From the NCBI RefSeq assembly GCF_030547075.1, contig NZ_JAUOQH010000016.1, positions 33,393-97,392 on the forward strand: a DNA stretch of 64,000 nt. The letters are read 5' to 3'. The stretch comes from Alteromonas sp. 1_MG-2023 (lineage in GTDB: Bacteria; Pseudomonadota; Gammaproteobacteria; Enterobacterales; Alteromonadaceae). Position 1 is the stretch's first letter, and each line of letters begins with the position of its first letter. The notes below the pieces were generated by a model. The model was given only the letters and a program-made list of their open reading frames with translations, made no database searches and was not told the DNA's origin. The translations under genes were made by a program, and so were the position numbers. Of the stretch, positions 44,863-53,891 are shown in pieces.

Positions 44863-45114
44863 ATGGCTAAAGGGCAATCTTTACAAGACCCATTCTTAAA
44901 TGCATTACGCAAGGAGCGTATCCCAGTATCTATTTATCTGGTAAACGGCATTAAATTACAGGGACAAGTCGAATCATTTGATCAGTTCGTGATTCTACTT
45001 AAAAATACAGTAAGCCAAATGGTGTATAAGCACGCTATTTCTACCGTTGTTCCCGCTCGCGCGATTACTATGCCGAGCGCTACAGGAGAATCTGAAAATA
45101 CTAAAGCTGAATAA
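44863..45114 (+). CDS. hfq: RNA chaperone Hfq
   Basis: This 83-residue Sm-like protein forms hexamers and joins small RNAs to mRNAs. The Sm1 part is [28 protein letters not shown], and Sm2 is [13 protein letters not shown]. The C-terminal tail is short (about 18 residues), like that of many marine gammaproteobacteria and shorter than in E. coli. AAGGATATC lies before the ATG. Two small hairpins occur in the 77-bp gap after miaA. Confidence 0.97.
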   Translation: MAKGQSLQDPFLNALRKERIPVSIYLVNGIKLQGQVESFDQFVILLKNTVSQMVYKHAISTVVPARAITMPSATGESENTKAE

Positions 45115-45131
45115 ATTAAAAGGTAACGCGC

Positions 45132-46421
45132 TTGTTTGACCGTTATGAAGCCGGTGAACAGGCTGTACTAGTTCATGTTAATTTTACTGATGAAAACAGC
45201 AAAGAAGATTTAGCCGAGCTTGAATTGCTCGTCTCGTCTGCGGGGGTGAACGCGGCAGAAGTTATTACAACTTCACGAAGTGCACCCCAAGCTAAATTCT
45301 TTGTGGGTTCGGGTAAAGCGGAAGAAATCGCAGCAGCGGTTAAAGCTCACGATGCGAATGTCGTTATCTTTAACCATAGTTTGTCGCCTTCTCAAGAGCG
45401 AAACTTAGAAGCGGTTTGTCAGTGTAGAGTGCTAGATAGAACTGGGTTAATCCTGGATATATTTGCGCAGAGAGCAAGAACACATGAAGGTAAGCTTCAA
45501 GTTGAGCTTGCCCAATTGCGTCATATTTCTACACGCCTTATCCGTGGCTGGACTCACTTAGAGCGCCAAAAAGGCGGTATTGGTTTACGCGGGCCGGGTG
45601 AAACCCAGCTCGAAACTGACCGTCGATTACTCCGAGGGCGTATTAAAGCTATTCTTCGCCGTTTAGAGAAAGTCCAAAAACAGCGCGAACAAGGGCGAAG
45701 GTCTAGAAAGCGTGCTGAAATTCCCACAGTATCCTTAGTGGGCTATACCAATGCTGGTAAGTCTACCCTATTCAATACTATTACCGACGCACATGTGTAT
45801 GCGGCAGACCAATTGTTTGCTACGTTAGACCCTACGCTTCGAAAAATAGATTTGAAAGATGTTGGGCCAGCCATATTAGCTGACACAGTAGGTTTCATTA
45901 GGCATCTTCCACACGATTTAGTGGCCGCGTTTAAAGCGACGCTGCAAGAAACCCAAGAAGCGGATCTTTTGCTTCATGTGGTGGATATTGCGGATGCGAA
46001 ATATCGTGAAACTATCGATGAAGTTAACGATGTGTTGGAAGAAATCGACGCTAATGAAATTCAACAATTACTAATATGTAATAAGATTGATAAACTAGAT
46101 GATATAAAGCCTCGTATTGAAAGAAACGTGGAAGGTGTTCCAATCCGAGTTTGGCTATCAGCGCAAACCGGTGAAGGCACTGAATTGCTTGGGCAGGCAT
46201 TAACTGAATGCTTAAGCAAAAGTATGGTTAACTACACGCTTAAAATACCGCCAGCGCAAAGTAGTCTGCGTGGCGTATTATTTGAACTGAATTGTATATC
46301 CAGTGAAGAGTATGATGACCAAGGCGATTGGGTGGTAGATGTTCGAATGCCAATGGCCGATTGGAATCGACTTGAAAAGCGTTTAGAAAACGGAATATCA
46401 GAGTATGTTGTGCGACATTAA
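45132..46421 (+). CDS. hflX: Ribosome-associated GTPase HflX
   Basis: This 429-residue protein splits stalled ribosomes under heat stress. The TTG start at 45132 follows AAAAGGTAACGCGC and gives MFDRYEAGEQAVLVHV, as in E. coli. The HflX domain has ERQKGGIGLRGPGETQLETDRRL. The G domain has G1 VGYTNAGKSTLFN, G3 DTVGF, G4 NKID, and SAQTGEG near the end. It follows hfq by 17 bp and precedes hflK. Confidence 0.96.
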   Translation: MFDRYEAGEQAVLVHVNFTDENSKEDLAELELLVSSAGVNAAEVITTSRSAPQAKFFVGSGKAEEIAAAVKAHDANVVIFNHSLSPSQERNLEAVCQCRVLDRTGLILDIFAQRARTHEGKLQVELAQLRHISTRLIRGWTHLERQKGGIGLRGPGETQLETDRRLLRGRIKAILRRLEKVQKQREQGRRSRKRAEIPTVSLVGYTNAGKSTLFNTITDAHVYAADQLFATLDPTLRKIDLKDVGPAILADTVGFIRHLPHDLVAAFKATLQETQEADLLLHVVDIADAKYRETIDEVNDVLEEIDANEIQQLLICNKIDKLDDIKPRIERNVEGVPIRVWLSAQTGEGTELLGQALTECLSKSMVNYTLKIPPAQSSLRGVLFELNCISSEEYDDQGDWVVDVRMPMADWNRLEKRLENGISEYVVRH

Positions 46422-46492
46422 CCGCTGCTAATTTTTAGCACGGCAATGCATGCGAATTTCAAAAATAAAACTGTAATCTATGGAGTATCAGC

Positions 46493-47644
46493 ATGGCTTG
46501 GAATGAGCCGGGTGGCAATAAGAACGACCCGTGGAAAAATCGCGGTGGACGTGATCAAGGTCCCCCCGATTTAGATGATGTATTCAAGAACTTATTCGGT
46601 AAGTTCGGAAAGTCTGGCGGCGGCAGCGGTGGCTCAGGTAAGAGTTTGGGCGGTATCGGTGCTGGTATTTTAATTGGCTTGGTAGTTATTATTTGGGCTG
46701 TGAGTGGTTTTTACACCATTCGTGAAGCTGAGCGAGGCGTAGTATTACGTTTCGGTGAATATGTTAAGCAAGTTGAACCTGGTTTACGCTGGGCGCCAAC
46801 GTTTATCGACAAAGTTATTCCCGTAGATGTGCAATCTATTCGCGACCAATCATCGTCAGGCTCTATGCTAACGGAAGACGAAAACGTGGTTAGCGTTCAA
46901 ATGGAAATGCAATTTCGCGTGGTTGACCCTTACCGTTGGACGTTCGCTGTTGAAAGCCCTGAAACCAGCTTAAGTCAGTCATTAGACAGCGCAATTCGTT
47001 ACGTTGTAGGCCATTCAACAATGGATGATGTGCTTACTGACGGCCGTGAAGTAGCTCGCCAACGTGTGTGGGAAGAACTTCAAGCTATTATAGAGCCGTA
47101 CAACATCGGGGTGTCGATTATCGACATGAACTTCCGCGATGCACGTCCACCTGAGCAAGTGAAAGATGCATTTGATGATGCAATTTCAGCGCAGGAAGAT
47201 GAACAGCGTTTTATTCGAGAAGCCGAAGCCTATGCACGTGAGATTGAACCTCGTGCACGTGGTCAAGTTAACCGTATGAATGAAGAAGCACAGGCTTATA
47301 AAGAGCGTGTAACACTTGAAGCGCAAGGTGAAGTTGCACGCTTTGAAGAGTTGCTACCTCAATACGAGAGAGCACCAGTGGTAACGCGCGAACGTATTTA
47401 CATTGAAACAATGGAAGAAGTATTGGGTAATACCAGTAAAATCCTTGTGGACAGTAAAGGTGGAAACAACATGATGTATCTTCCTTTAGATAAAATCATG
47501 GAACGCCAACAAGGCAACACTACACCTCGCTCACGTAATACGTTAGAAGGGTTGCAAATGCCGGTGACTGACGAAGGTCAAAATAGCCGTAATTCATCAT
47601 CCACCTCTGGTGTTCGTGGTGACAGCTACAGAGAGGGGAGATAA
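46493..47644 (+). CDS. hflK: FtsH-associated membrane protein HflK
   Basis: This 383-residue stomatin/prohibitin-type protein forms a large membrane cage with HflC around the FtsH protease. It has a Gly-rich cytoplasmic head (MAWNEPGGNKNDPW, GKSGGGSGGSGKS), one membrane helix (about 55-75) and a long SPFH domain (REAERGVVLRFGEYVKQVEPGLRW). A coiled coil and a polar tail follow. A good ribosome site (GGAG) lies before the ATG. It precedes hflC by 2 bp. Confidence 0.95.
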   Translation: MAWNEPGGNKNDPWKNRGGRDQGPPDLDDVFKNLFGKFGKSGGGSGGSGKSLGGIGAGILIGLVVIIWAVSGFYTIREAERGVVLRFGEYVKQVEPGLRWAPTFIDKVIPVDVQSIRDQSSSGSMLTEDENVVSVQMEMQFRVVDPYRWTFAVESPETSLSQSLDSAIRYVVGHSTMDDVLTDGREVARQRVWEELQAIIEPYNIGVSIIDMNFRDARPPEQVKDAFDDAISAQEDEQRFIREAEAYAREIEPRARGQVNRMNEEAQAYKERVTLEAQGEVARFEELLPQYERAPVVTRERIYIETMEEVLGNTSKILVDSKGGNNMMYLPLDKIMERQQGNTTPRSRNTLEGLQMPVTDEGQNSRNSSSTSGVRGDSYREGR

Positions 47645-47646
47645 TC

Positions 47647-48531
47647 ATGATGAAGAATTTAGCTATTGCAGTATTAGTACTTCTTGCGGTTCTTGTTTCA
47701 GGCTCTCTATTTGTAGTGACTGAAGGCGAGCGTGCCATTGTAATCCAATTCGGTAAAGTGCAACGAGATGATGCCACAGGCGATACCAAAGTATTCGCGC
47801 CAGGTCTTCATTTTAAACTTCCATTTATTGACTCTGTGCGCCACTTAGATGCACGAGTTCAAACCTTGGATGATACGCCAGACCGTTTCGTTACCAGTGA
47901 GAAGAAAGACTTAATTGTTGACTCTTACGTAAAATGGCGCATTGACGACTTCGCTCGTTATTACCTTTCAACCGGTGGTAACAAGTTACAAGCTGAAGCG
48001 TTACTGAAGCAAAAGGTAAACAACGGACTACGTTCTGAATTTGGTACTCGTACTATTGCGCAGATTGTTTCTGGTGAGCGTTCAGCACTAATGAACCAAG
48101 CAATGGAACAGGCGTCAACGTCTTCTGATGAGCTTGGTATTGAGATTGTTGATGTACGTGTTAAGCAGATTAACTTACCTACGGAAGTGAGTAACTCAAT
48201 CTTCCAGCGTATGCGCGCCGAGCGTGCAGGTGTAGCGAGAGAGCACCGTTCAGAAGGTCAAGAGCAAGCTGAAGTTATCCGCGCTGATATAGACGCTAAA
48301 GTTACGGTAATGCTTGCTGATGCTGAACGTAACACACGTCAACTTCGTGGTGAAGGGGATGCGTTAGCAGCAGAAATCTATGCAGATGCTTATTCTAAGA
48401 ACGCTGATTTTTATAGTTTCCTAAGAAGTATGGATGCATATAAAGCCAGCTTTAATAATAAGCAAGATGTGATGGTGATTGCACCAGATAGCGACTTTTT
48501 CCGCTACATGAATGCATCTAAAGGTAATTAA
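47647..48531 (+). CDS. hflC: FtsH-associated membrane protein HflC
   Basis: This 294-residue partner of HflK has an N-terminal membrane helix (about 3-24) and an SPFH domain (TEGERAIVIQFGKVQRD, PGLHFKLPFIDSV, KWRIDDFARYYLS). Its alpha-helical tail has EHRSEGQEQAEVIRADIDAKV. GGGGAG precedes the first ATG; an ATG one codon later is equally possible. It ends the conserved string and is followed by a strong terminator. Confidence 0.95.
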   Translation: MMKNLAIAVLVLLAVLVSGSLFVVTEGERAIVIQFGKVQRDDATGDTKVFAPGLHFKLPFIDSVRHLDARVQTLDDTPDRFVTSEKKDLIVDSYVKWRIDDFARYYLSTGGNKLQAEALLKQKVNNGLRSEFGTRTIAQIVSGERSALMNQAMEQASTSSDELGIEIVDVRVKQINLPTEVSNSIFQRMRAERAGVAREHRSEGQEQAEVIRADIDAKVTVMLADAERNTRQLRGEGDALAAEIYADAYSKNADFYSFLRSMDAYKASFNNKQDVMVIAPDSDFFRYMNASKGN

Positions 48532-48553
48532 TACCCACCATCGTTTTGTTGTT

Positions 48554-48582
48554 AAAAAGCCAGTCTTAAGACTGGCTTTTTT
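48554..48582 (+). terminator. Terminator after hflC
   Basis: AAAAAGCCAGTC (48554-48565), loop TTAA, GACTGGCTTTTTT (48570-48582). This is a perfect stem ending in a T-run. The remaining gap to 48820 shows nothing else. Confidence 0.93.
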
Positions 48583-48820
48583 GTGCCTGCTGTAAACTAC
48601 GTAATTAACTGAAAATTAAACATTTTGCTAAATATTTTCGGTGTTTTACGAACACTTTAAATTGTTCAATTCGACCTCCTACTGCCCAAATTGCTCAAAA
48701 TACGTTAAAATAGACGTGAATTTATTATTATAAAACGCAGCTTTATGAGTACCATGCGGCAGATACCTCTGCTGTCCGGTTGGTAAAGACTGGGTAATAA
48801 AAAACGACAGAGGGAATGTT

Positions 48821-50422
48821 TTGATTCCGGAAAAAACAAAAGATAAATCTGCCCAAAATTCGGGCGGACAGAGTGGTTTATTCTCCCGATTCCTCGCAAC
48901 CGTGGAATTTCTTGGAAATTTACTGCCACACCCCGTTACCCTATTCGCCATGCTGGCCTGCTTTATTGTGGTGTTAAGCGGTATTCTTGGTTATTTCGAT
49001 TTAGCGGTAGTTGACCCTCGCCCTGAAGGCGCTAAAGGTCGTGAAGCTGATGGGATGATAGAAGTCATCTCGCTGATGAGCGCTGAAGGCTTGCAACGCA
49101 TCGTTACTGGCTTGGTCACTAACTTCACCGGCTTTGCCCCTTTAGGTACCGTACTAGTAGCCTTACTTGGGGTATCCGTTGCTGAGCACTCAGGTTTGTT
49201 GTCGGCCACTATGCGTTCATTGGTGATGAATGCATCGAAGCGTACAGTTACTTTTGCTGTTGTGTTTGCAGGTATTATTTCTAATACAGCCTCCGAGCTT
49301 GGCTATGTGGTGTTAATACCGCTAGCAGCCATGATATTTCATTCGCTAGGCCGCCACCCTTTAGCTGGGCTTGCAGCCGCCTTTGCCGGTGTATCAGCAG
49401 GCTACAGTGCAAACTTATTACTTGGTACGGTTGACCCCTTGCTTTCAGGCATTACTGAGGCCGCTGCTCACATGATTGACCCTGATTATGTGGTAGGCCC
49501 AGAAGTTAACTGGTATTTCATGTTTATCAGTACCTTTGTCGTCGCCACTATGGGTGCTCTGGTGACTGAAAAGGTGGTAGAGCCCCGATTAGGCAAGTTT
49601 GACGAATCAGAAGCTTCTGTAGATTTAAGTAAGCAATCAATGGATGCGCCTACTGATATTGAGAAGAAGGGACTTCGTTGGGCAGGCATCGCTTTTGTAG
49701 TGGTATGCGGTATTTTAGCGCTCACGATTGTGCCTGAAAACGGTATTCTGCGTCACCCTGAAACCGGTGCGGTAGCAGGTTCGCCTTTCTTAAAAGGCAT
49801 AGTGGCTTTTATCTTTGTTTCATTTGCTGTGCCTGGTTTTGTTTATGGACGGGTTACCGGCTCGATGAAAAACGATCGTGACGTGATTGATGCGATGTCA
49901 AAAAGCATGGGCGCAATGGGGCTGTATATCACCCTAGTCTTCTTCGCGGCTCAGTTTGTGGCGTTCTTTAAGTGGACAAATCTAGGTACAGTATTAGCCG
50001 TTAAAGGCGCTGCGCTGCTGCAAGCGGCTGGACTAGATGGCCCGTCGGTGTTTATCTTATTCATCTTAATGTGTGGTGTGGTTAACTTATCGTTAGGTAG
50101 TGCCTCGGCACAGTGGGCGGTAACCGCGCCTATTTTTGTACCTATGCTGATGTTGATTGGCTATTCACCTGAGGTGATCCAAGCGGCGTACCGTATTGGA
50201 GACTCAGTCACGAACGTCATTGCGCCCATGATGAGCTATTTTGGTCTTATCTTGGCGATGGCCGCACGGTACAAAAAAGATCTCGGAATGGGTACGTTAA
50301 TCGCTATGATGCTACCGTATTCTATGGTGTTTATCGTAGGCTGGACCATACTGTTTTATTTGTGGGTTTTTGTGTTAGGCATGCCCGTTGGGCCAGGTGC
50401 CGCAACCTATTATCAGCCATAA
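48821..50422 (+). CDS. AbgT family transporter
   Basis: This 533-residue inner-membrane protein has about eleven to thirteen hydrophobic segments. It has the AbgT features: FLGNLLPHPVTLFAMLACF (about 31-49), SNTASELGYVVLIPLAAMIF, AAFAGVSAGYSANLLLGTVDPLLSG and SASAQWAVTAPIFVPMLM. Members import p-aminobenzoyl-glutamate or expel sulfonamides. The start is TTG at 48821 with GAGGG before it. No abgA/abgB peptidase genes are adjacent, so an efflux role is as likely as import. It is monocistronic, with a terminator after. Confidence 0.9.
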   Translation: MIPEKTKDKSAQNSGGQSGLFSRFLATVEFLGNLLPHPVTLFAMLACFIVVLSGILGYFDLAVVDPRPEGAKGREADGMIEVISLMSAEGLQRIVTGLVTNFTGFAPLGTVLVALLGVSVAEHSGLLSATMRSLVMNASKRTVTFAVVFAGIISNTASELGYVVLIPLAAMIFHSLGRHPLAGLAAAFAGVSAGYSANLLLGTVDPLLSGITEAAAHMIDPDYVVGPEVNWYFMFISTFVVATMGALVTEKVVEPRLGKFDESEASVDLSKQSMDAPTDIEKKGLRWAGIAFVVVCGILALTIVPENGILRHPETGAVAGSPFLKGIVAFIFVSFAVPGFVYGRVTGSMKNDRDVIDAMSKSMGAMGLYITLVFFAAQFVAFFKWTNLGTVLAVKGAALLQAAGLDGPSVFILFILMCGVVNLSLGSASAQWAVTAPIFVPMLMLIGYSPEVIQAAYRIGDSVTNVIAPMMSYFGLILAMAARYKKDLGMGTLIAMMLPYSMVFIVGWTILFYLWVFVLGMPVGPGAATYYQP

Positions 50423-50444
50423 CTGGTTGAAAAGATTAGAACCT

Positions 50445-50471
50445 AAAAAGGTGGCCAAGGCCGCCTTTTTT
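50445..50471. terminator. Terminator after the AbgT gene
   Basis: AAAAAGGTGGCC (50445-50456), loop AA, GGCCGCCTTTTTT (50459-50471), with one G.U pair in the stem. Confidence 0.88.
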
Positions 50472-50580
50472 AATCGCTAAATTTAATTACATCAATCGCG
50501 GTAAATTTGTGGTCTATATGCCCAAAATTTCCGTAAATTCAGTATACTAGTTATATTGTTTTTTCAGTGCGGAATATTTG

Positions 50581-51660
50581 ATGAAGTTTAAAAGCAATCA
50601 GGGTTTTACTCACAGTCAGTCTGATAAAATTGGCGTGTTGGTTACCAACCTAGGTACACCCGAAAGCCCAACTGCGGCGGCTCTACGCCCCTATTTAAAA
50701 GAATTTCTATCCGATCCTCGCGTGGTAGAAATACCCCGAGCGCTTTGGTGGTTTATTTTAAACCTCATTATATTAAATACTCGTCCTAAACGTTCAGCAG
50801 AAGCTTATAAAACGGTTTGGACGGAAGAAGGGTCACCATTACTTACCATTACCAAAGCCCAAGCAACGGCCATTGAAGCGCGTTGTAAAGCAGAATACGG
50901 CGACGATGTGGTGGTTGATTTCGCTATGCGTTACGGTAACCCTGCTATTAGCGATGCTATTGAGCGGATGTTGTCTCAAGGCGTAAGAAAGTTAGTAGTT
51001 CTGCCCCTATACCCTCAATACAGCGCCTCTACTACGGCGTCTACCTTTGATGCTATTGCAAAAGACTTTACTAAGCGACGCTGGTTACCAGAGCTTCGCT
51101 TTGTGAATCATTATAACGACAGGCTTGATTACATTAAGGCGCTGGCGACTAAAGTACGGGCATATTGGGAAGAACACGGGAAAGCCGACAAGCTTATCCT
51201 TTCTTACCATGGCATTCCAAAGCGCTACTTACTAAATGGCGACCCTTATCACTGTGAATGCCACAAAACATCGCGGTTGTTGGCTGAAGAATTAGGGCTA
51301 ACCCATGATGAATATATGACTACCTTCCAATCTCGTTTTGGTAAGGCGGAATGGCTAAAACCTTACACTGACGAAACGATGAAGTCGTTACCAGGTCAAG
51401 GTGTGAAATCTATTCAAGTGATGTGCCCAGGGTTCTCTGCTGACTGCTTAGAAACTATTGAAGAAATTGGCGAAGAAAATCGTGAATACTTCATGGAAGC
51501 CGGTGGTGAAAAGTACGAATATATTCCTGCATTAAATAGCGACGAAGAACACATTGATATGTTGTTCGGTTTGGTAAAAGAGAATTTACATGGCTGGACG
51601 GTAAGCAAAGATACAGCATTAAGAGCTGGCTTAGCCCGGGCATTAGGCGCGGACAAATAG
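50581..51660 (+). CDS. hemH: Ferrochelatase
   Basis: HemH inserts iron into protoporphyrin IX to make haem. The ATG at 50581 has GGA seven bases before; a TTG at 50578 is next to it. The 359-residue product has VLVTNLGTPESPTAAALRPYLKEFLSDPRVVEIP, PLYPQYSASTTAS, and the metal-site His in LSYHGIPKRYLLNGDPYHCECHKT. CPGFSADCLETIEEI follows. It is followed closely by a DUF4112 gene. hemE lies 15 kb upstream. Confidence 0.96.
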   Translation: MKFKSNQGFTHSQSDKIGVLVTNLGTPESPTAAALRPYLKEFLSDPRVVEIPRALWWFILNLIILNTRPKRSAEAYKTVWTEEGSPLLTITKAQATAIEARCKAEYGDDVVVDFAMRYGNPAISDAIERMLSQGVRKLVVLPLYPQYSASTTASTFDAIAKDFTKRRWLPELRFVNHYNDRLDYIKALATKVRAYWEEHGKADKLILSYHGIPKRYLLNGDPYHCECHKTSRLLAEELGLTHDEYMTTFQSRFGKAEWLKPYTDETMKSLPGQGVKSIQVMCPGFSADCLETIEEIGEENREYFMEAGGEKYEYIPALNSDEEHIDMLFGLVKENLHGWTVSKDTALRAGLARALGADK

Positions 51661-51696
51661 CCAGTACCTATCATTTTATTCACAAGGTAGCTAAAC

Positions 51697-52110
51697 ATGG
51701 ACAGTAAAGCCCCACAGGCATTGTTGAAAGCACAGAAGTTAGCAAACTTACTTGATACCGCAGTGAAGTTACCCTTTATCCCCATCCGGGTTGGTCTAGA
51801 TTCTTTAGTAGGCCTAATACCCGGTGCAGGTGATGCATTGATGCTACTCGTTTCTTTGCGCATAGTATGGCTGGGGAAATCATTGGGTATGCCAAGCGCA
51901 TTAGTTGCCCAGATGGTAAAAAACTCTGCCATCGACTTCGGCTTAGGCTTTATCCCTTTCGTGGGTGATATTGTGGATGTATTTTATAAAGCGAATCAAA
52001 AGAACGTGCGCTTAATGGAAAAATGGTGGATTAGCGAAAATAAAGCTGATGTAGATGCGGCAACCCAGCAAAAATTGTCTGAATGGCAGGAGAAACTAGA
52101 CAGACAATAA
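51697..52110 (+). CDS. DUF4112 domain protein
   Basis: This 137-residue protein has the family pattern. AQKLANLLDTAVKLPFIPIRVGLDSLVGLIPGAGDALM-like text is followed by SALVAQMVKNSAIDFGLGFIPFVGDIVDVFYKANQKNVRLM. It probably has two membrane-associated hairpins around the two P-G-A/V-G-D motifs. No function is known for the family. It lies 36 bp after hemH and may share its transcript. Confidence 0.82.
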   Translation: MDSKAPQALLKAQKLANLLDTAVKLPFIPIRVGLDSLVGLIPGAGDALMLLVSLRIVWLGKSLGMPSALVAQMVKNSAIDFGLGFIPFVGDIVDVFYKANQKNVRLMEKWWISENKADVDAATQQKLSEWQEKLDRQ

Positions 52111-52241
52111 GCGCCTACATTTAGTCGCTGTTTATACGTTTCACAAAACCACATTAATCATAATCTATACTCTTTGCGTAGCAACCTTTACTGATACGCG
52201 TTTGCCGCGTAAATACTAACGGAAAATGGAGTGTAGGATTA

Positions 52242-53882
52242 ATGAAAGCGTCTGACCTTTTCGTAAAAGCGTTGGAAGCTGAAGGTGTAGAATACATCTT
52301 TGGCATTCCTGGCGAAGAAAACCTCGACTTGCTTGAGTCGTTAAGAACCTCCTCAATTAAACTCGTACTTACCCGCCATGAACAAGGCGCGGGTTTTATG
52401 GCCGCGACTTACGGTAGATTAACCGGTAAGGTTGGCGTGTGCTTATCTACCCTTGGCCCAGGTGCGACCAATCTTGTTACCCCGGCGGCGTATGCGCAAC
52501 TAGGTGCTATGCCTATGTTGATGATCACAGGGCAAAAGCCCATTAAAACCAGTAAACAAGGCCGGTTTCAGGTTATCGATATTGTCGATATGATGCGTCC
52601 CATTACTAAATTTACCACGCAAGTGGTGAGCGGCGATCGCATTCCCTCTGTAGTTCGTGAAGCATTTCGATTAGCCTCTGAAGAACGCCCCGGTGCCGTT
52701 CATATAGAGCTTCCTGAAGATATTGCCGATGAGCACACTTCAGTCCCCTTATTAACGCCTAGTACGTCAAGGCGACCTATTGCCGAATACAAAGCTATTT
52801 CATCAGCCATTTCAATGATTGAAGAAGCTACATCACCCTTGTTGTTAATTGGCGCGGGGGCAAACAGGAAGTTGACCGCAAAAATGCTGCGTGAGTTCGT
52901 TGATAAAACCTGTATCCCCTTTGTGACTACACAGATGGGTAAAGGGGTGCTAAACGAGAGCGACCCTAGGTTTGCGGGTAATACTGCTTTATCGGATAAC
53001 GACTTTGTGCACAGAGCGATAGAAAGAGCCGACCTTATTATTAATGTTGGGCACGATGTCGTAGAGAAGCCGCCTTTCTTTATGCATGACAATGGTAAAA
53101 AAGTCATTCATATGAATTTTGAGTCGGCCGCTGTCGACCCAGTGTACTTTCCACAGCTTGAGGTGGTGGGGGACATTGCCAATAGTATCTGGCAAATAAA
53201 AGAAGGCATTACACCGCAAGATGATTGGAAACTCGATTTCTATAAAGACGTACACGATGCCTATGAAAAACACAGAGCGGAAGCGGAAAACGACAACCGA
53301 TTCCCTATATTGCCAGAACGCTTTGTTCGCGATATTCGAAAAGTTATGCCGGATGAAGGCATAGTGACTCTTGATAATGGGGTTTATAAAATTTGGTTCG
53401 CTCGTAATTACCCCGCTTACCATCCTAATACATTGTTGCTAGACAATGCATTAGCATCAATGGGTGCAGGGTTACCCTCGGCAATAGCTGCAAAGTTAGT
53501 GAAGCCTGATGTGCCTGTTATGAGCGTGTGCGGAGACGGCGGGTTTATGATGAACAGCCAAGAAATTGAAACTGCGGTTCGTCTGAAACTCGACCTTATT
53601 GTGATCATACTGCGGGATGATGCGTACGGAATGATTAAGTGGAAACAAGCTAATATGCAGTTTGATGAGTTCGGTTTGGACTACGGTAATCCGGATTTTG
53701 TTAAATACGCAAAAAGCTACGGTGCCCATGGCTGGCGTGTAGACAGTACCGAATTACTAATTCCTATGGTGGAAAGCTGTTTAAACACACCGGGTGTGCA
53801 TGTGATTGATTGCCCCGTTGACTACAGCATGAATGACAAAACACTGAACCATACGATTGCCGAATTAAGCGCGAAATTATAA
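52242..53882 (+). CDS. Acetolactate synthase-like thiamine diphosphate enzyme
   Basis: This 546-residue ThDP enzyme has the catalytic glutamate E47 in TRHEQGAGFMA. A central Rossmann-like domain and the C-terminal ThDP-binding GDGGFMMNSQEIETAV...VIILRDDAYGMIKW follow. GRFQVIDIVDMMRPITKFT is typical of the large-subunit acetolactate synthase group. No regulatory small subunit is encoded, so a catabolic acetolactate synthase or another 2-oxoacid carboligase/decarboxylase is likely. The next gene, 9 bp later, is an aldehyde dehydrogenase, which may oxidise the aldehyde it makes. Confidence 0.83.
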   Translation: MKASDLFVKALEAEGVEYIFGIPGEENLDLLESLRTSSIKLVLTRHEQGAGFMAATYGRLTGKVGVCLSTLGPGATNLVTPAAYAQLGAMPMLMITGQKPIKTSKQGRFQVIDIVDMMRPITKFTTQVVSGDRIPSVVREAFRLASEERPGAVHIELPEDIADEHTSVPLLTPSTSRRPIAEYKAISSAISMIEEATSPLLLIGAGANRKLTAKMLREFVDKTCIPFVTTQMGKGVLNESDPRFAGNTALSDNDFVHRAIERADLIINVGHDVVEKPPFFMHDNGKKVIHMNFESAAVDPVYFPQLEVVGDIANSIWQIKEGITPQDDWKLDFYKDVHDAYEKHRAEAENDNRFPILPERFVRDIRKVMPDEGIVTLDNGVYKIWFARNYPAYHPNTLLLDNALASMGAGLPSAIAAKLVKPDVPVMSVCGDGGFMMNSQEIETAVRLKLDLIVIILRDDAYGMIKWKQANMQFDEFGLDYGNPDFVKYAKSYGAHGWRVDSTELLIPMVESCLNTPGVHVIDCPVDYSMNDKTLNHTIAELSAKL

Positions 53883-53891
53883 GGAGTGATC